From: JBHIBA01 sp046758845
Lineage (GTDB): Bacteria; UBA8248; JACPRG01; G963555815
Length of the DNA stretch: 23,231 nucleotides
Reading direction: 5' to 3'
Assembly: GCA_046758845.1 (NCBI GenBank)
Contig: JBHIBA010000036.1
Coordinates: 1 to 23,231 of the forward strand
The position numbers and the translations under genes are program-made. Positions within the stretch are counted from its first letter, which is position 1. Every line of letters begins with the position of its first letter. Shown here piece after piece: positions 1-7,230 of this stretch. Below the pieces are notes generated by a model that had not been told where the DNA came from, made no database searches, and worked only from the letters and a program-made list of their open reading frames with translations.

Positions 1-1448
1 GTGGCCAGAATTCCCAGGGCGGAAGTCACGCCGGGAAGCGGAGGGATGAGGACTTGGGGGATGTTGAGCTCCCGGGCCAGGTCCACAGCATGCAACGGTC
101 CCGCCCCGCCGAAAGCGACCAGGAGGAAGTCGCGGGGGTCGTAGCCCCGCTGAACGCTGATCAGCCGGATCCCGTTGACCATATTCGCGTTGGACACCCG
201 AAGTATCGCCTCGGCGGCTTCTTCGACACTCATGCCGAAGTGCTTTCCGACTTTCGTTTCGATGACCCGGCGCGCCAAGTCCGGCCGAATCGTCTGCTCC
301 CCACCCAGGAAGGTCCCCGGGTTCAGCCGCCCCAAGACCAGGTTGGCGTCCGTATTGGTGGGCTCGGCCCCCCCCGCGCCGTAGCAGGCTGGGCCGGGCT
401 GCGCCCCGGCGCTTTGCGGACCGCTCTTGAGGATCCCGGCGGGGTCGATCCAAGCGATGCTCCCTCCGCCCGCCCCGATGGCCTTGACGTCCACCACCGG
501 CAGGGAGATGGGAATGTTGAACTCCACGGCATAGGCGTTGGTGAGGAGAGGCGCGCCCTGGTGGACGAGGGACAAGTCGGCGCTGGTGCCTCCCATGTCC
601 AGCGTGATGAGGTTGTCAAACCCCGCCGCCTTCCCGACGAGGATGGCTCCCTGCACCCCGCCGGCGGGACCCGACTGGCAGATCCGGGCGGGCATCCGGC
701 GCGCGGCCTGGCAGGTCATCAGCCCGCCCGCCGAATGGATCACCAGGACCTCTCGCTGATATCCCCACTCCCGGAACCGGGAGATAAGCTCGTCCAGGTA
801 GCGGTCCACGATGGGGCCCAGATAGGCGCTGGCAACCGTGGTGCTCGTCCGCTCGAACTCCCGCATCTCCGGCAAGACCTCGTAGGAGCAACACACGAAG
901 GCGTCTGGGCAGATCTCCTGAAGAATGGCCTTGGCCCGTAGCTCGTGGGCCGGGTTCATGAAGGAATTCAGGAAGACAACGGCGATGGCCTCCATCTCCC
1001 GCCGGCGAAAGATTCGACCGGCCTCCTTGACGGAGTCCTCATCGAGAGGAGTGAGGCTGGTTCCTTCGTAATCGATGCGCTCAGTCGCCTCCAGGATGTG
1101 GCGGCGGGGCACCAGCGGGGGAGAAGGCGACCAGGCGAGGTCGGCGATGTCCGCCCGGGTGGCGCGGGCCGCCTCAAGGACCGCTCGCATTCCCTGAGTG
1201 GTCAAAAGGCCGGTCCGGGCGCCGCGCCGCTCGATGATGGCGTTGGTGGCGATGGTTGAGCCGTGTTTCAGCAGATCGATGCTCTCGGCGGCGAGACCGG
1301 ATTTGGCCAGGGCCTCCATCACTCCTTCGATGAAGTTCTGGGGACGTGAAGGGACCTTGTGGGCGGAGAGCGCACCGGAACCCTCGTCGCGGACGACCAG
1401 GTCGGTGAAGGTGCCGCCGATATCAATTCCTACGTGGCTTCTTCCCAC
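1..1448 (-). CDS. hyuA: Hydantoinase/5-oxoprolinase A subunit (HyuA-type), C-terminus outside window
   Basis: The reverse strand is open from a GTG at 1448 to the left edge, giving about 482 residues of a family usually near 680-700, so roughly the last third is missing. Seen directly: an ATP-binding GGTFTD loop at residues 11-16, KHGSTIATNAIIERRGA at 61-77, a second phosphate-binding DMGGTSAD at 284-291, GAGGGSIAW at 325-333 and FGGAGPLHA at 446-454. These mark the actin-like ATPase fold of hydantoinase A / 5-oxoprolinase / acetone carboxylase beta. Family members open cyclic amides such as hydantoins or oxoproline using ATP, usually with a HyuB partner; any hyuB would lie beyond position 1. 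The GTG start follows GGGAAGG at very short spacing; the frame is open upstream but shows no better start. It is divergent from the gene at 1967. Substrate (hydantoin, N-methylhydantoin or oxoproline) is unresolved. Confidence 0.93.
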   Translation of the reverse strand, partial: MGRSHVGIDIGGTFTDLVVRDEGSGALSAHKVPSRPQNFIEGVMEALAKSGLAAESIDLLKHGSTIATNAIIERRGARTGLLTTQGMRAVLEAARATRADIADLAWSPSPPLVPRRHILEATERIDYEGTSLTPLDEDSVKEAGRIFRRREMEAIAVVFLNSFMNPAHELRAKAILQEICPDAFVCCSYEVLPEMREFERTSTTVASAYLGPIVDRYLDELISRFREWGYQREVLVIHSAGGLMTCQAARRMPARICQSGPAGGVQGAILVGKAAGFDNLITLDMGGTSADLSLVHQGAPLLTNAYAVEFNIPISLPVVDVKAIGAGGGSIAWIDPAGILKSGPQSAGAQPGPACYGAGGAEPTNTDANLVLGRLNPGTFLGGEQTIRPDLARRVIETKVGKHFGMSVEEAAEAILRVSNANMVNGIRLISVQRGYDPRDFLLVAFGGAGPLHAVDLARELNIPQVLIPPLPGVTSALGILA

Positions 1449-1578
1449 CGCCCTTCCCTGGGAGTACGGGGAATCGACTGCTGGGGCCCGATCCTTGACC
1501 GCCTGCCGCCTTTTTCCGTCCCATCCACCTGGGATAGACGCTCTCTACGAGGGTCTGTTCCTTTTCGGCTCGACTGCG

Positions 1579-1607
1579 AGGCTACCGAAAGACCCGAATG
1601 ATGTCAA
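1579..1607 (-). promoter_or_regulatory. Candidate sigma70-type promoter for the hydantoinase gene
   Basis: On the reverse strand a perfect TTGACA (1607-1602) is followed after 17 bases by TAGCCT (1584-1579), which matches TATAAT only partly. It sits about 130 bases upstream of the GTG start. The perfect -35 and ideal spacing are suggestive; the weak -10 keeps this tentative. Confidence 0.35.
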
Positions 1608-1714
1608 CGGCACGGCATCACCTGCAACCTCTCCATTGCTTCCCAACGGGGTCCACCACACCTAATCCAGCCCCTAATCCCTTGTACCAATGTGGGGTTA
1701 TTTTGAAAATATTG

Positions 1715-1743
1715 TTGACATGTAGATACGGAATACCGTAAGA
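1715..1743 (+). promoter_or_regulatory. Candidate promoter overlapped by a palindromic operator
   Basis: A perfect TTGACA lies at 1715-1720. Seventeen bases later, at 1738-1743, is a poor -10 match (GTAAGA). In between is the palindrome TACGG-AATA-CCGTA (1727-1740), with 5-base arms and a 4-base centre. A dyad lying on the spacer and -10 is the usual place for a repressor site, for example of the GntR or TetR type, and would control the NMT1-like gene about 225 bases downstream. No regulator gene is in the window, so the binding protein is unknown. Confidence 0.4.
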
Positions 1744-1966
1744 GAAAAAGCATCTGCGAATTTAAGAGGCTGAAGGAACTGGACTGTTGCCACTAGCCTA
1801 GGGATAAGGCGCGCGGCGACCGCAGGGAACAGCCAACGCGATTTGGGATCTACTTCTGACGGACCTTGGCGAAACAGGTCTATGAAAGGGCCGGGTTCCA
1901 AGAAGACCCTTCGCGCGGGTGTTCAACTTTTCGTTCAGTGTATCCAGGCCCTAGGGAGAGAACACG

Positions 1967-2947
1967 ATGAAAAGGACGATAGGGGTTGCGCTGGCGTTGG
2001 TCATGGGATTTTTCGCATCTCCGGTTCTTTCGCAAGAGAAGGTGCGGTTTTTGTTGGACTGGGTTATCGCTGGGCGACACACCCCATATTACGTGGCCAT
2101 TGAGAAGGGGTTCTGGAAGGAAGGTGGGCTTGACGTTAGCCTCTCCCGGGGTTTTGGAGGGGCCAGCACCGTAAAGTCCGTGGCTGCCGGCTCGGCCGAC
2201 GTGGGCTTCGCCAGCTCGGGTCCGGCCCTGGTGGCTCGGGCCAAAGGAGCCCCGATCAAGATCATCGGCGTCATTTACGGGAAAGCCCCTTTCATGTTGG
2301 TCTCGAGAGCGAAAACCGGGATCAATGGGCCCAAAGACCTTGAGGGGAAATTGATCGGGGCCCGCGAAGGCGAAGTCATCCGCTTCATTTTTCCGGCTTT
2401 CGCCCGGATTGCCGGGATCGACACGGGTAAGGTGAAGTGGGTTGCAATAGACGCGCCGGCGTATGCCCCGTCGCTTTTGGCCGGAAAGATAGACGCAGCC
2501 ACCTACTTCATCTTCGACAAGATCCAGTACGGCAAGCTCGCCGCCAAGCACGGTCGTTTTAACTTTTTGCTTCTCGCGGACCACGGCTTGGACATCTACA
2601 GCATTGGCCTCGTAGCCCAGGATTCCTATATCAATGGAAAGGCGAACGTCGTTCGAGCTTTCGTTCGCGGATCCATCAAAGCCTACGAATGGACTCTTAA
2701 CAACCCCAAGGCGGCCAACGAGGTCTTCGCGAAACACCAGCCGACGCTTAACAAGGAGATCGCCCTCGGCGAGCTCGACATCATCCGGGAGCTCGTTGTC
2801 ACCGAGGAGGCCAAGAAGCACTGCATTGGCTGGATCTCTCAGGAAAAACTCACTCGCACTCAGAAAATTTTGTTTACCGCCTTGAACGTAAAGGAAAGTC
2901 TTGACATCAATCAATCCTACACAACGAAATTCTTACCATGTGGGTAA
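1967..2947 (+). CDS. NMT1/SsuA-like ABC transporter substrate-binding protein
   Basis: A 326-residue exported solute receptor of the NMT1/THI5/SsuA type, a length normal for the family. The ATG follows GGGAGAG at good spacing. Residues 1-22 form a signal peptide (basic MKRT, hydrophobic core, likely cut after VLS before QEK). The mature N-terminus has the family pattern: KVRFLLDW, then PYYVAIEKGFWKEGGLDV, then a GGASTVKSVAAGSADVGFA segment that lines the ligand cleft. The C-terminus ends in YTTKFLP, the usual family ending. Relatives bind pyrimidine thiamine precursors, sulfonates, nitrate or aromatics, so the ligand cannot be assigned. No NMT1-type permease or ATPase gene lies next to it; the following genes are enzymes. 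A 98-base gap precedes the decarboxylase pair. Confidence 0.92.
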   Translation: MKRTIGVALALVMGFFASPVLSQEKVRFLLDWVIAGRHTPYYVAIEKGFWKEGGLDVSLSRGFGGASTVKSVAAGSADVGFASSGPALVARAKGAPIKIIGVIYGKAPFMLVSRAKTGINGPKDLEGKLIGAREGEVIRFIFPAFARIAGIDTGKVKWVAIDAPAYAPSLLAGKIDAATYFIFDKIQYGKLAAKHGRFNFLLLADHGLDIYSIGLVAQDSYINGKANVVRAFVRGSIKAYEWTLNNPKAANEVFAKHQPTLNKEIALGELDIIRELVVTEEAKKHCIGWISQEKLTRTQKILFTALNVKESLDINQSYTTKFLPCG

Positions 2948-2989
2948 GACAAAAGTGCGGGAGGATGTCTTCGGAGAAGCCAATCGAGG

Positions 2990-2995
2990 TATACT
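2990..2995 (+). promoter_or_regulatory. Possible -10 box before the decarboxylase pair
   Basis: TATACT (5 of 6 to the consensus) lies about 50 bases before the ATG at 3046. The sequence 17 bases upstream of it does not resemble TTGACA, so it is only a weak hint that the enzyme genes can be transcribed separately from the binding protein. Confidence 0.22.
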
Positions 2996-3045
2996 AAGAC
3001 GCTTCCGCATTTCATAAAATCCCTCAAAACTCCAGGGTTAAAACA

Positions 3046-3627
3046 ATGGCCGGAGCAAATCCAACGGCAGGCACAGGCCGAAAGCCTCGATCTCCGGACA
3101 AGAGACAATCGAAAGGGAGAAAGAATCAAAAGGATTCAAGAATTCGGGAGATCGTGGCGGGGCTCAAGGCCTGCGGCATTAATGTGGCCGTTTCGCTGCC
3201 GGACACCTGGTTGGGACCCCTGCTGGAGGAGCTGTCGCAGGATGAATACTTTCGTCATGTCCCAATCTGCAGGGAAGAGGAGGGACTGGCGATCTGCTGC
3301 GGGGTAGTCCTGGGAGGGGAGAACCCCGTCCTGCTCGCGCAGAACGCGGGCATCCTAAGCAGTGGGACGGGCCTCCTTACGTTGCCCCAGATGAATCGAC
3401 TTCCCATCCTCATACTCGTTAGTTATCGGGGTAGCACGCGGGACCCCATCTTCTATCACGTGCCGAAGGGACTTCGCACCGAGCCCTTCTTGCGGGCCTT
3501 GGGGATCCCCTACGCAGTGGCGGAGTCGGAAAGAAGCCTCACCGAACAAGTCGTGACCGCTTTCTCGTATACCCAGCAATCTCAAGGGCCCTTCGTCCTC
3601 TTGCTGCACAAGGAGCACCTGAGTTGA
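3046..3627 (+). CDS. TPP-dependent decarboxylase, alpha subunit (sulfopyruvate/phosphonopyruvate decarboxylase-like, PYR domain)
   Basis: A 193-residue protein resembling ComD, the pyrimidine-binding half of split thiamine-diphosphate decarboxylases. The signature is seen directly: GINVAVSLPDTWLGPLL at 44-60, the acidic CREEEGLAICCG segment at 75-86 that carries the glutamate activating the TPP aminopyrimidine, and a NAGILSSGTGLLTL loop at 100-113. Family members decarboxylate sulfopyruvate or phosphonopyruvate; the substrate here is not established. Residues 1-32 are an unusually basic, low-complexity leader not expected in the family, and the ATG has no clear ribosome binding site, so the true start may be further in. 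The beta subunit starts in a TTGA overlap with this stop, indicating translational coupling and a two-subunit enzyme. Confidence 0.82.
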   Translation: MAGANPTAGTGRKPRSPDKRQSKGRKNQKDSRIREIVAGLKACGINVAVSLPDTWLGPLLEELSQDEYFRHVPICREEEGLAICCGVVLGGENPVLLAQNAGILSSGTGLLTLPQMNRLPILILVSYRGSTRDPIFYHVPKGLRTEPFLRALGIPYAVAESERSLTEQVVTAFSYTQQSQGPFVLLLHKEHLS

Positions 3628-4211
3628 AGCTGCCCCACAGGGAGGCATATTTGAAGACGCTGGCCTCCGTCGTCCGGGACGAGATTGCGATCACAAGTCT
3701 GGGGATGGCGACTCACGTGTGGGGTCGTCTGAAACCGAAGCCCTCCAACTTCCATTTGTCCGATTCCATGGGACAGACCATCCCCCTGGCCGCCGGCGTG
3801 GCCTTAGCCCAACCCGACACCCGGGTGGTTGTCATGGAGGGAGACGGGGGCCTCTTGATGAACCTCGGGTGCCTGGCGACCGTCGCCGATTTGGCACTTG
3901 ATAATCTTCTCATTCTTCTTTTCGAGAACCGCGTGTACGAAGCCTCGGGGAATCAATTGTTGCCGGGCCGCACGGCGGACTTCGCCGAGCTGGGCAAGGC
4001 GGCCGGAATCCCCCATTGCGCGAACGTAGAGCGCGTGCGGGACTTTCGCCTGCTCTTGGATGAAGCGCTGAGACGGAAAGCCACAAGTTTTCTATCCCTT
4101 AAGATTTGCCAAGAGACTGAATTGGTGTTCCCCCCCTATTCGACTCCCCCGTGGGAGGTGGCCGACAATTTCCGGCGATGGGCAAGGAAGAAGAAGGATC
4201 AGAATTCCTAG
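3624..4211 (+). CDS. TPP-dependent decarboxylase, beta subunit (sulfopyruvate decarboxylase-like, PP domain)
   Basis: A 195-residue partner of the preceding gene, resembling ComE. It starts at a TTG overlapping the upstream stop by 4 bases, with AAGGAG eight bases before it. The TPP/Mg2+-binding signature is visible: GDGG at 73-76, MNLGCLATVADL at 79-90, and the motif closing at FENRVYEASGNQ (N102). Upstream, LSDSMGQTIPLAAGVALA at 46-62 is the conserved lead-in to the PP domain. Together with the alpha subunit it would form a complete active site at the interface. The last 20 residues are charged and lysine-rich. Setting among amide and ring hydrolases rather than coenzyme M genes argues against coenzyme M synthesis; the 2-oxoacid used is unknown. 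Confidence 0.85.
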   Translation: MKLPHREAYLKTLASVVRDEIAITSLGMATHVWGRLKPKPSNFHLSDSMGQTIPLAAGVALAQPDTRVVVMEGDGGLLMNLGCLATVADLALDNLLILLFENRVYEASGNQLLPGRTADFAELGKAAGIPHCANVERVRDFRLLLDEALRRKATSFLSLKICQETELVFPPYSTPPWEVADNFRRWARKKKDQNS

Positions 4212-4222
4212 ATCCTCTTTGA

Positions 4223-4260
4223 TCAAGGGACTGATGAATCTCTGAATCCGCAGTCCTTGA
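4223..4260 (+). terminator. Hairpin after the decarboxylase pair (weak terminator or attenuator)
   Basis: TCAAGG(G)ACTG at 4223-4233 pairs with CAGTCCTTGA at 4251-4260, a 10-base-pair stem with one bulged G and a 17-base loop. It starts 12 bases after the stop codon. No run of T follows, so efficient intrinsic termination is doubtful; it could instead damp transcription into the next hydrolase gene. Confidence 0.3.
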
Positions 4261-4298
4261 GCCTATCAGTGTCCGGTCCTTATTGCGGGGAATGAAAC

Positions 4299-5711
4299 GT
4301 GCGCGCGGACCTGAATATCGTGGGAGGGACGCTTGTCCTCCCGGGATTGGGCCTCCTGCGAGCGGGAATCTCCCTCCGTAACGGTAAGATTTTCTCAGTG
4401 GCCCTCGAGGAAGCGCTCCCTAACGCCCGTGAGATCCTGGATGCGTCCGGTCTGCACGTCTTTCCGGGCGTCTTCGATCCCCATGTCCATCTAGGATTGT
4501 CGGGTAACTTCGCCGGTGATTGCCGGACGGAGACCCTCTCCGCACTGGCTGCGGGCACAACCACCCTGTCGGCATTTCTGCTGGAGCGGGAATCCTACCT
4601 GGAGCTTTTTCCGGATCTTCTTCGGAGCGCTGGGACCAATATCTACGCGGACCTTCTGTTCTCCTTTAAGCTCAGCAACGAGGAACAGGTGAACGAGATC
4701 CCTCTGTACGTGGACCAGTTGGGAGTCACCTGTTTCAAGATGTATCAGTGCGGGCTTCCCGGCGTTGTCGAGGCCGAAGACGACGGGCTTATGTGGACGG
4801 CTATGCAAACGCTCGCCAGGTTGGACTACCCGGCGTTGCTGGCCATCCACGCCGAAGACGAGTCCATCGTGGTTCGGGCAACCGAGCGCGTCCGGCGAGA
4901 ACGAAGGCAAGGCACGCTAGCGGATTGGGCGGACACCCACCCCGATGTCGCCGAGGAGGAAGGAGTCGTCCGCGCCGCGTATCTGGCGGAGATCACCGGC
5001 GCGCGCGTGTACATCGTTCACCTCTCATCGGCCCTCGGGGCGAGACGGCTAGGGGAGCTTCGGCGGCGCACCCCCAATCTTTTCGGCGAAACGACCTCTC
5101 CGAACCTCTCGATGACCAAGTTCTCGGATAAGGGATTCCTGGCCAAGATGTCGCCGCCATTCCGGACGCCCGAGGATGTAGACGCTCTCTGGGAAGCCCT
5201 CCGGGCCAGCATCATTGACACCATTGGTACGGACCACACCCCCATCGCCCGGTCGGCCAAGAACGTCGGGGGGGGACTTTGGGAGTCCAACACCGGGATC
5301 GCCGCCGCTGGAACCCACCTGCCGGTCCTCCTCCACGAGGGGTACCACAAGCGAGGCATTCCTCTTGTCACCCTCGCAGAGGCGACCAGCCGAAACCCCG
5401 CACGCATCCACGGCGTCTACCCGAAGAAGGGCGTCATCGCTCCGGGGAGCGATGCGGACCTCGTGTTAGTCGATCTGGAAACCGAGAGGCGAATCCGACC
5501 CGAAGACCTTTACTCCTTCGCCGGGTTCAGTCTCTACGAAGGGGACATCCTAAAGGGATGGCCTTCGACGGTCATCAAGGGGGGGAAGATCGCCATTCAG
5601 GACGGAGACGTCCGGGTCGAGCCGGGTTCGGGCCGGTTCTTGCGACGGAGCCTTGCGAGCGGGCGACGCGCCAGCACCCTGATGGGTCGAGGGAAAGCCG
5701 TTCGGGGCTGA
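4299..5711 (+). CDS. Dihydropyrimidinase/hydantoinase/allantoinase-family cyclic amidohydrolase
   Basis: A 470-residue metallohydrolase of the dihydroorotase/dihydropyrimidinase family at normal length. All expected binuclear metal ligands are visible: DPHVHLG with H62 and H64, the lysine to be carbamylated in CFKMY (K147), IHAED (H184), VHLSS (H241) and GTDHTP (D312). These enzymes open cyclic ureides such as dihydropyrimidines, hydantoins, allantoin or dihydroorotate without ATP. I start at the GTG at 4299, preceded by GGGGAA at suitable spacing; the ATG at 4292 is out of frame. Substrate is not determined; the absence of any other pyrimidine biosynthesis gene nearby makes a catabolic role more likely than PyrC. 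It is the last forward gene and converges on the deiminase-like gene ending at 5805. Confidence 0.9.
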   Translation: MRADLNIVGGTLVLPGLGLLRAGISLRNGKIFSVALEEALPNAREILDASGLHVFPGVFDPHVHLGLSGNFAGDCRTETLSALAAGTTTLSAFLLERESYLELFPDLLRSAGTNIYADLLFSFKLSNEEQVNEIPLYVDQLGVTCFKMYQCGLPGVVEAEDDGLMWTAMQTLARLDYPALLAIHAEDESIVVRATERVRRERRQGTLADWADTHPDVAEEEGVVRAAYLAEITGARVYIVHLSSALGARRLGELRRRTPNLFGETTSPNLSMTKFSDKGFLAKMSPPFRTPEDVDALWEALRASIIDTIGTDHTPIARSAKNVGGGLWESNTGIAAAGTHLPVLLHEGYHKRGIPLVTLAEATSRNPARIHGVYPKKGVIAPGSDADLVLVDLETERRIRPEDLYSFAGFSLYEGDILKGWPSTVIKGGKIAIQDGDVRVEPGSGRFLRRSLASGRRASTLMGRGKAVRG

Positions 5712-5804
5712 CGCGCACGATGAGATAAAAGCCGCCGCCCCTCCTCGCGCAATTCGTGAAAGATTTGTTCCGCCGCGTAACATCTCTTAAGGAAGGAGCA
5801 TCCC

Positions 5805-6878
5805 TCACCCGTCCCAATCGTCAACCTTGGGGCCAGGGTCTCGGACGAGGGGCATGGTGACGCACCGAAGGCCGTTGATCCCTGTGAGGAAGGGGGCCGT
5901 GTCTAAGTCGATGACTTCCACCTCGGCCTCTTTCAACTTCTTGATGGTCTTTTTGGCCCCGGCCGGCACGATGACCCGCCCGGGTTTGAGGACGATCAGG
6001 TTCGCGGGGTAGTAGTTTGCCTGCTCGTCCGGCGGAATCTCGATGATCCGGAACCTGTGATCCTTCAGCCATTTGAATACGCGGTAGTCCAGATGTCCCG
6101 GGAAGATGAGGGCAACCCCCAGGTCCGCGAAGCCCAGGACCATGTCCATGTGAAATTCGCCAGCCGAGCCGAAGCTCTCGTAGAGAATTGTGCTGTTTCC
6201 GATAACGATCTCACGGTAGCCCGATCTCATCAAGACAGGGGTGACCTGTTCGATCCCGTCGTCGTTGGCCGAGGCGCCGCGGTTTCCAATGATGACGTCA
6301 TCTGCCGCCGCCACCCAGACCGCCGGCTCAAAGACCCCCTGCCCGTGCACCATATAGAGAACGGGGCATCCGATCTTGGCGAAGAATTTCTGGTAGTTCC
6401 AGTTCCGTCCCCGGACCCAGGAGGAGTAGCCGTAGCGGGCAAGAATGGCCCCCCCGTTGACGACGAGGGCCGACCCCATAAAGTTGTTCCTCATGGGACC
6501 GTAGGCCCCTGTCGTATGGTCGATCTCCATCCAGTGGACGATGACGCCCTCAGCCTTGAATATTGCCTCGTACTGCTCATACGCCTTGAACATCCGATCC
6601 CGGTCCAGGGGCCGTTTGAGCATGTAGAAGTTCAAGTCCTTTTCCCAGAGTGAACTGAACTCCACGTCCGGCGGTCGGGTGAGGGTGACCTCTCGAAGCG
6701 TTCCCAGGCCCTGGTTGCCCCACTTCTTTCCCCAGATCCGTTCGACCTCATCCAGATAGGGGATGCTGGCAATGGCCTCGGTGGCGGGGAGCTTATCGGG
6801 CCGGTAATCCGGGTAGTTCTCCAGGGGGTAGTCCTCGAGCTTGCTGTTGAATTCGCGCTTGGGATTTTCAAATTTCAT
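5805..6878 (-). CDS. Arginine deiminase/amidinotransferase-fold hydrolase, paralog 1
   Basis: A 357-residue protein of the pentein (guanidino-group modifying) superfamily. The ATG follows GAGGAGAG. The catalytic pair is visible: H243 in FHMDMV, matching the HxD motif of deiminases, and the nucleophile C339 in GLRCVTMPLVRDPGP near the C-terminus. The DNGR-like loop region is ANDDGIEQ at 204-211. Relatives hydrolyse arginine, dimethylarginine or related guanidino/amidino compounds through a covalent cysteine adduct. By my alignment the acidic pair of the guanidine pocket (E-D in DDAH) is G135-S136 here, so a non-standard substrate is likely. There is no signal peptide, so it is cytoplasmic. It is the last minus-strand gene, 352 bases after its paralog at 7231-8235. 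Confidence 0.83.
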   Translation of the reverse strand: MKFENPKREFNSKLEDYPLENYPDYRPDKLPATEAIASIPYLDEVERIWGKKWGNQGLGTLREVTLTRPPDVEFSSLWEKDLNFYMLKRPLDRDRMFKAYEQYEAIFKAEGVIVHWMEIDHTTGAYGPMRNNFMGSALVVNGGAILARYGYSSWVRGRNWNYQKFFAKIGCPVLYMVHGQGVFEPAVWVAAADDVIIGNRGASANDDGIEQVTPVLMRSGYREIVIGNSTILYESFGSAGEFHMDMVLGFADLGVALIFPGHLDYRVFKWLKDHRFRIIEIPPDEQANYYPANLIVLKPGRVIVPAGAKKTIKKLKEAEVEVIDLDTAPFLTGINGLRCVTMPLVRDPGPKVDDWDG

Positions 6879-7230
6879 GGTGTCTCTCCTCTTCGGGGAG
6901 CCGTCAAGCCCTAGCAGGCGTTATCCTTCTTCTCTCACACCGGCCGGCACAGCGGAGGTCTAGAGATAGGGGAGGTCCATGAGGAATTAGAATAATGAGT
7001 GGGCCCCTTTTTGATGCGGGTGCTAACCGTTATGATTTCCCCAAACCCCGGTGGGCGAAATCCCTCCGAACGCCTCAGCAGTCAACTCCCTCGCCGAAGC
7101 TGTGACCCCTTGCTAATTGATATCCAATCCATCGATCCGGGCACATTGTGAGGGCGATTGCATTCTCCATATGCTCCCCCGGAAATTCCCAAAAGCCATC
7201 GGCCGCGCCAACAACGGGATTGGAATGCCC
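6879..7230. other. Intergenic spacer between the two deiminase-like genes
   Basis: This 352-base spacer has no open frame resembling a known family. It must hold the leader of the downstream paralog, including the GAGGAGAG ribosome binding site next to its ATG. I found no convincing promoter pair, terminator or repeat. Confidence 0.5.

Larger units (their letters stand above)
1449..1966. other. Divergent intergenic control region
   Basis: This 518-base stretch separates the reverse-strand hydantoinase from the forward NMT1-like gene. I see no coding gene or recognisable remnant in it. It holds one promoter-like box pair facing each way and a short palindrome (listed separately). The part after about 1680 is more AT-rich than the flanks, as expected for a promoter region. 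Confidence 0.6.

Noticed and set aside
54..941. 295-residue plus-strand open frame
   Set aside because: It is the antisense shadow of the hydantoinase gene, which shows several exact family motifs on the minus strand.
1880..2914. 344-residue open frame on the minus strand
   Set aside because: It is antisense to the NMT1-like gene, whose signal peptide, family motifs and ribosome site are clear. The antisense protein resembles nothing and is a high-GC shadow frame.
2950..3020. Possible long-loop stem after the NMT1-like gene (GTGCGGGA with TTCCGCAT)
   Set aside because: The loop is about 40 bases, the stem relies on several G-U pairs and no T run follows.
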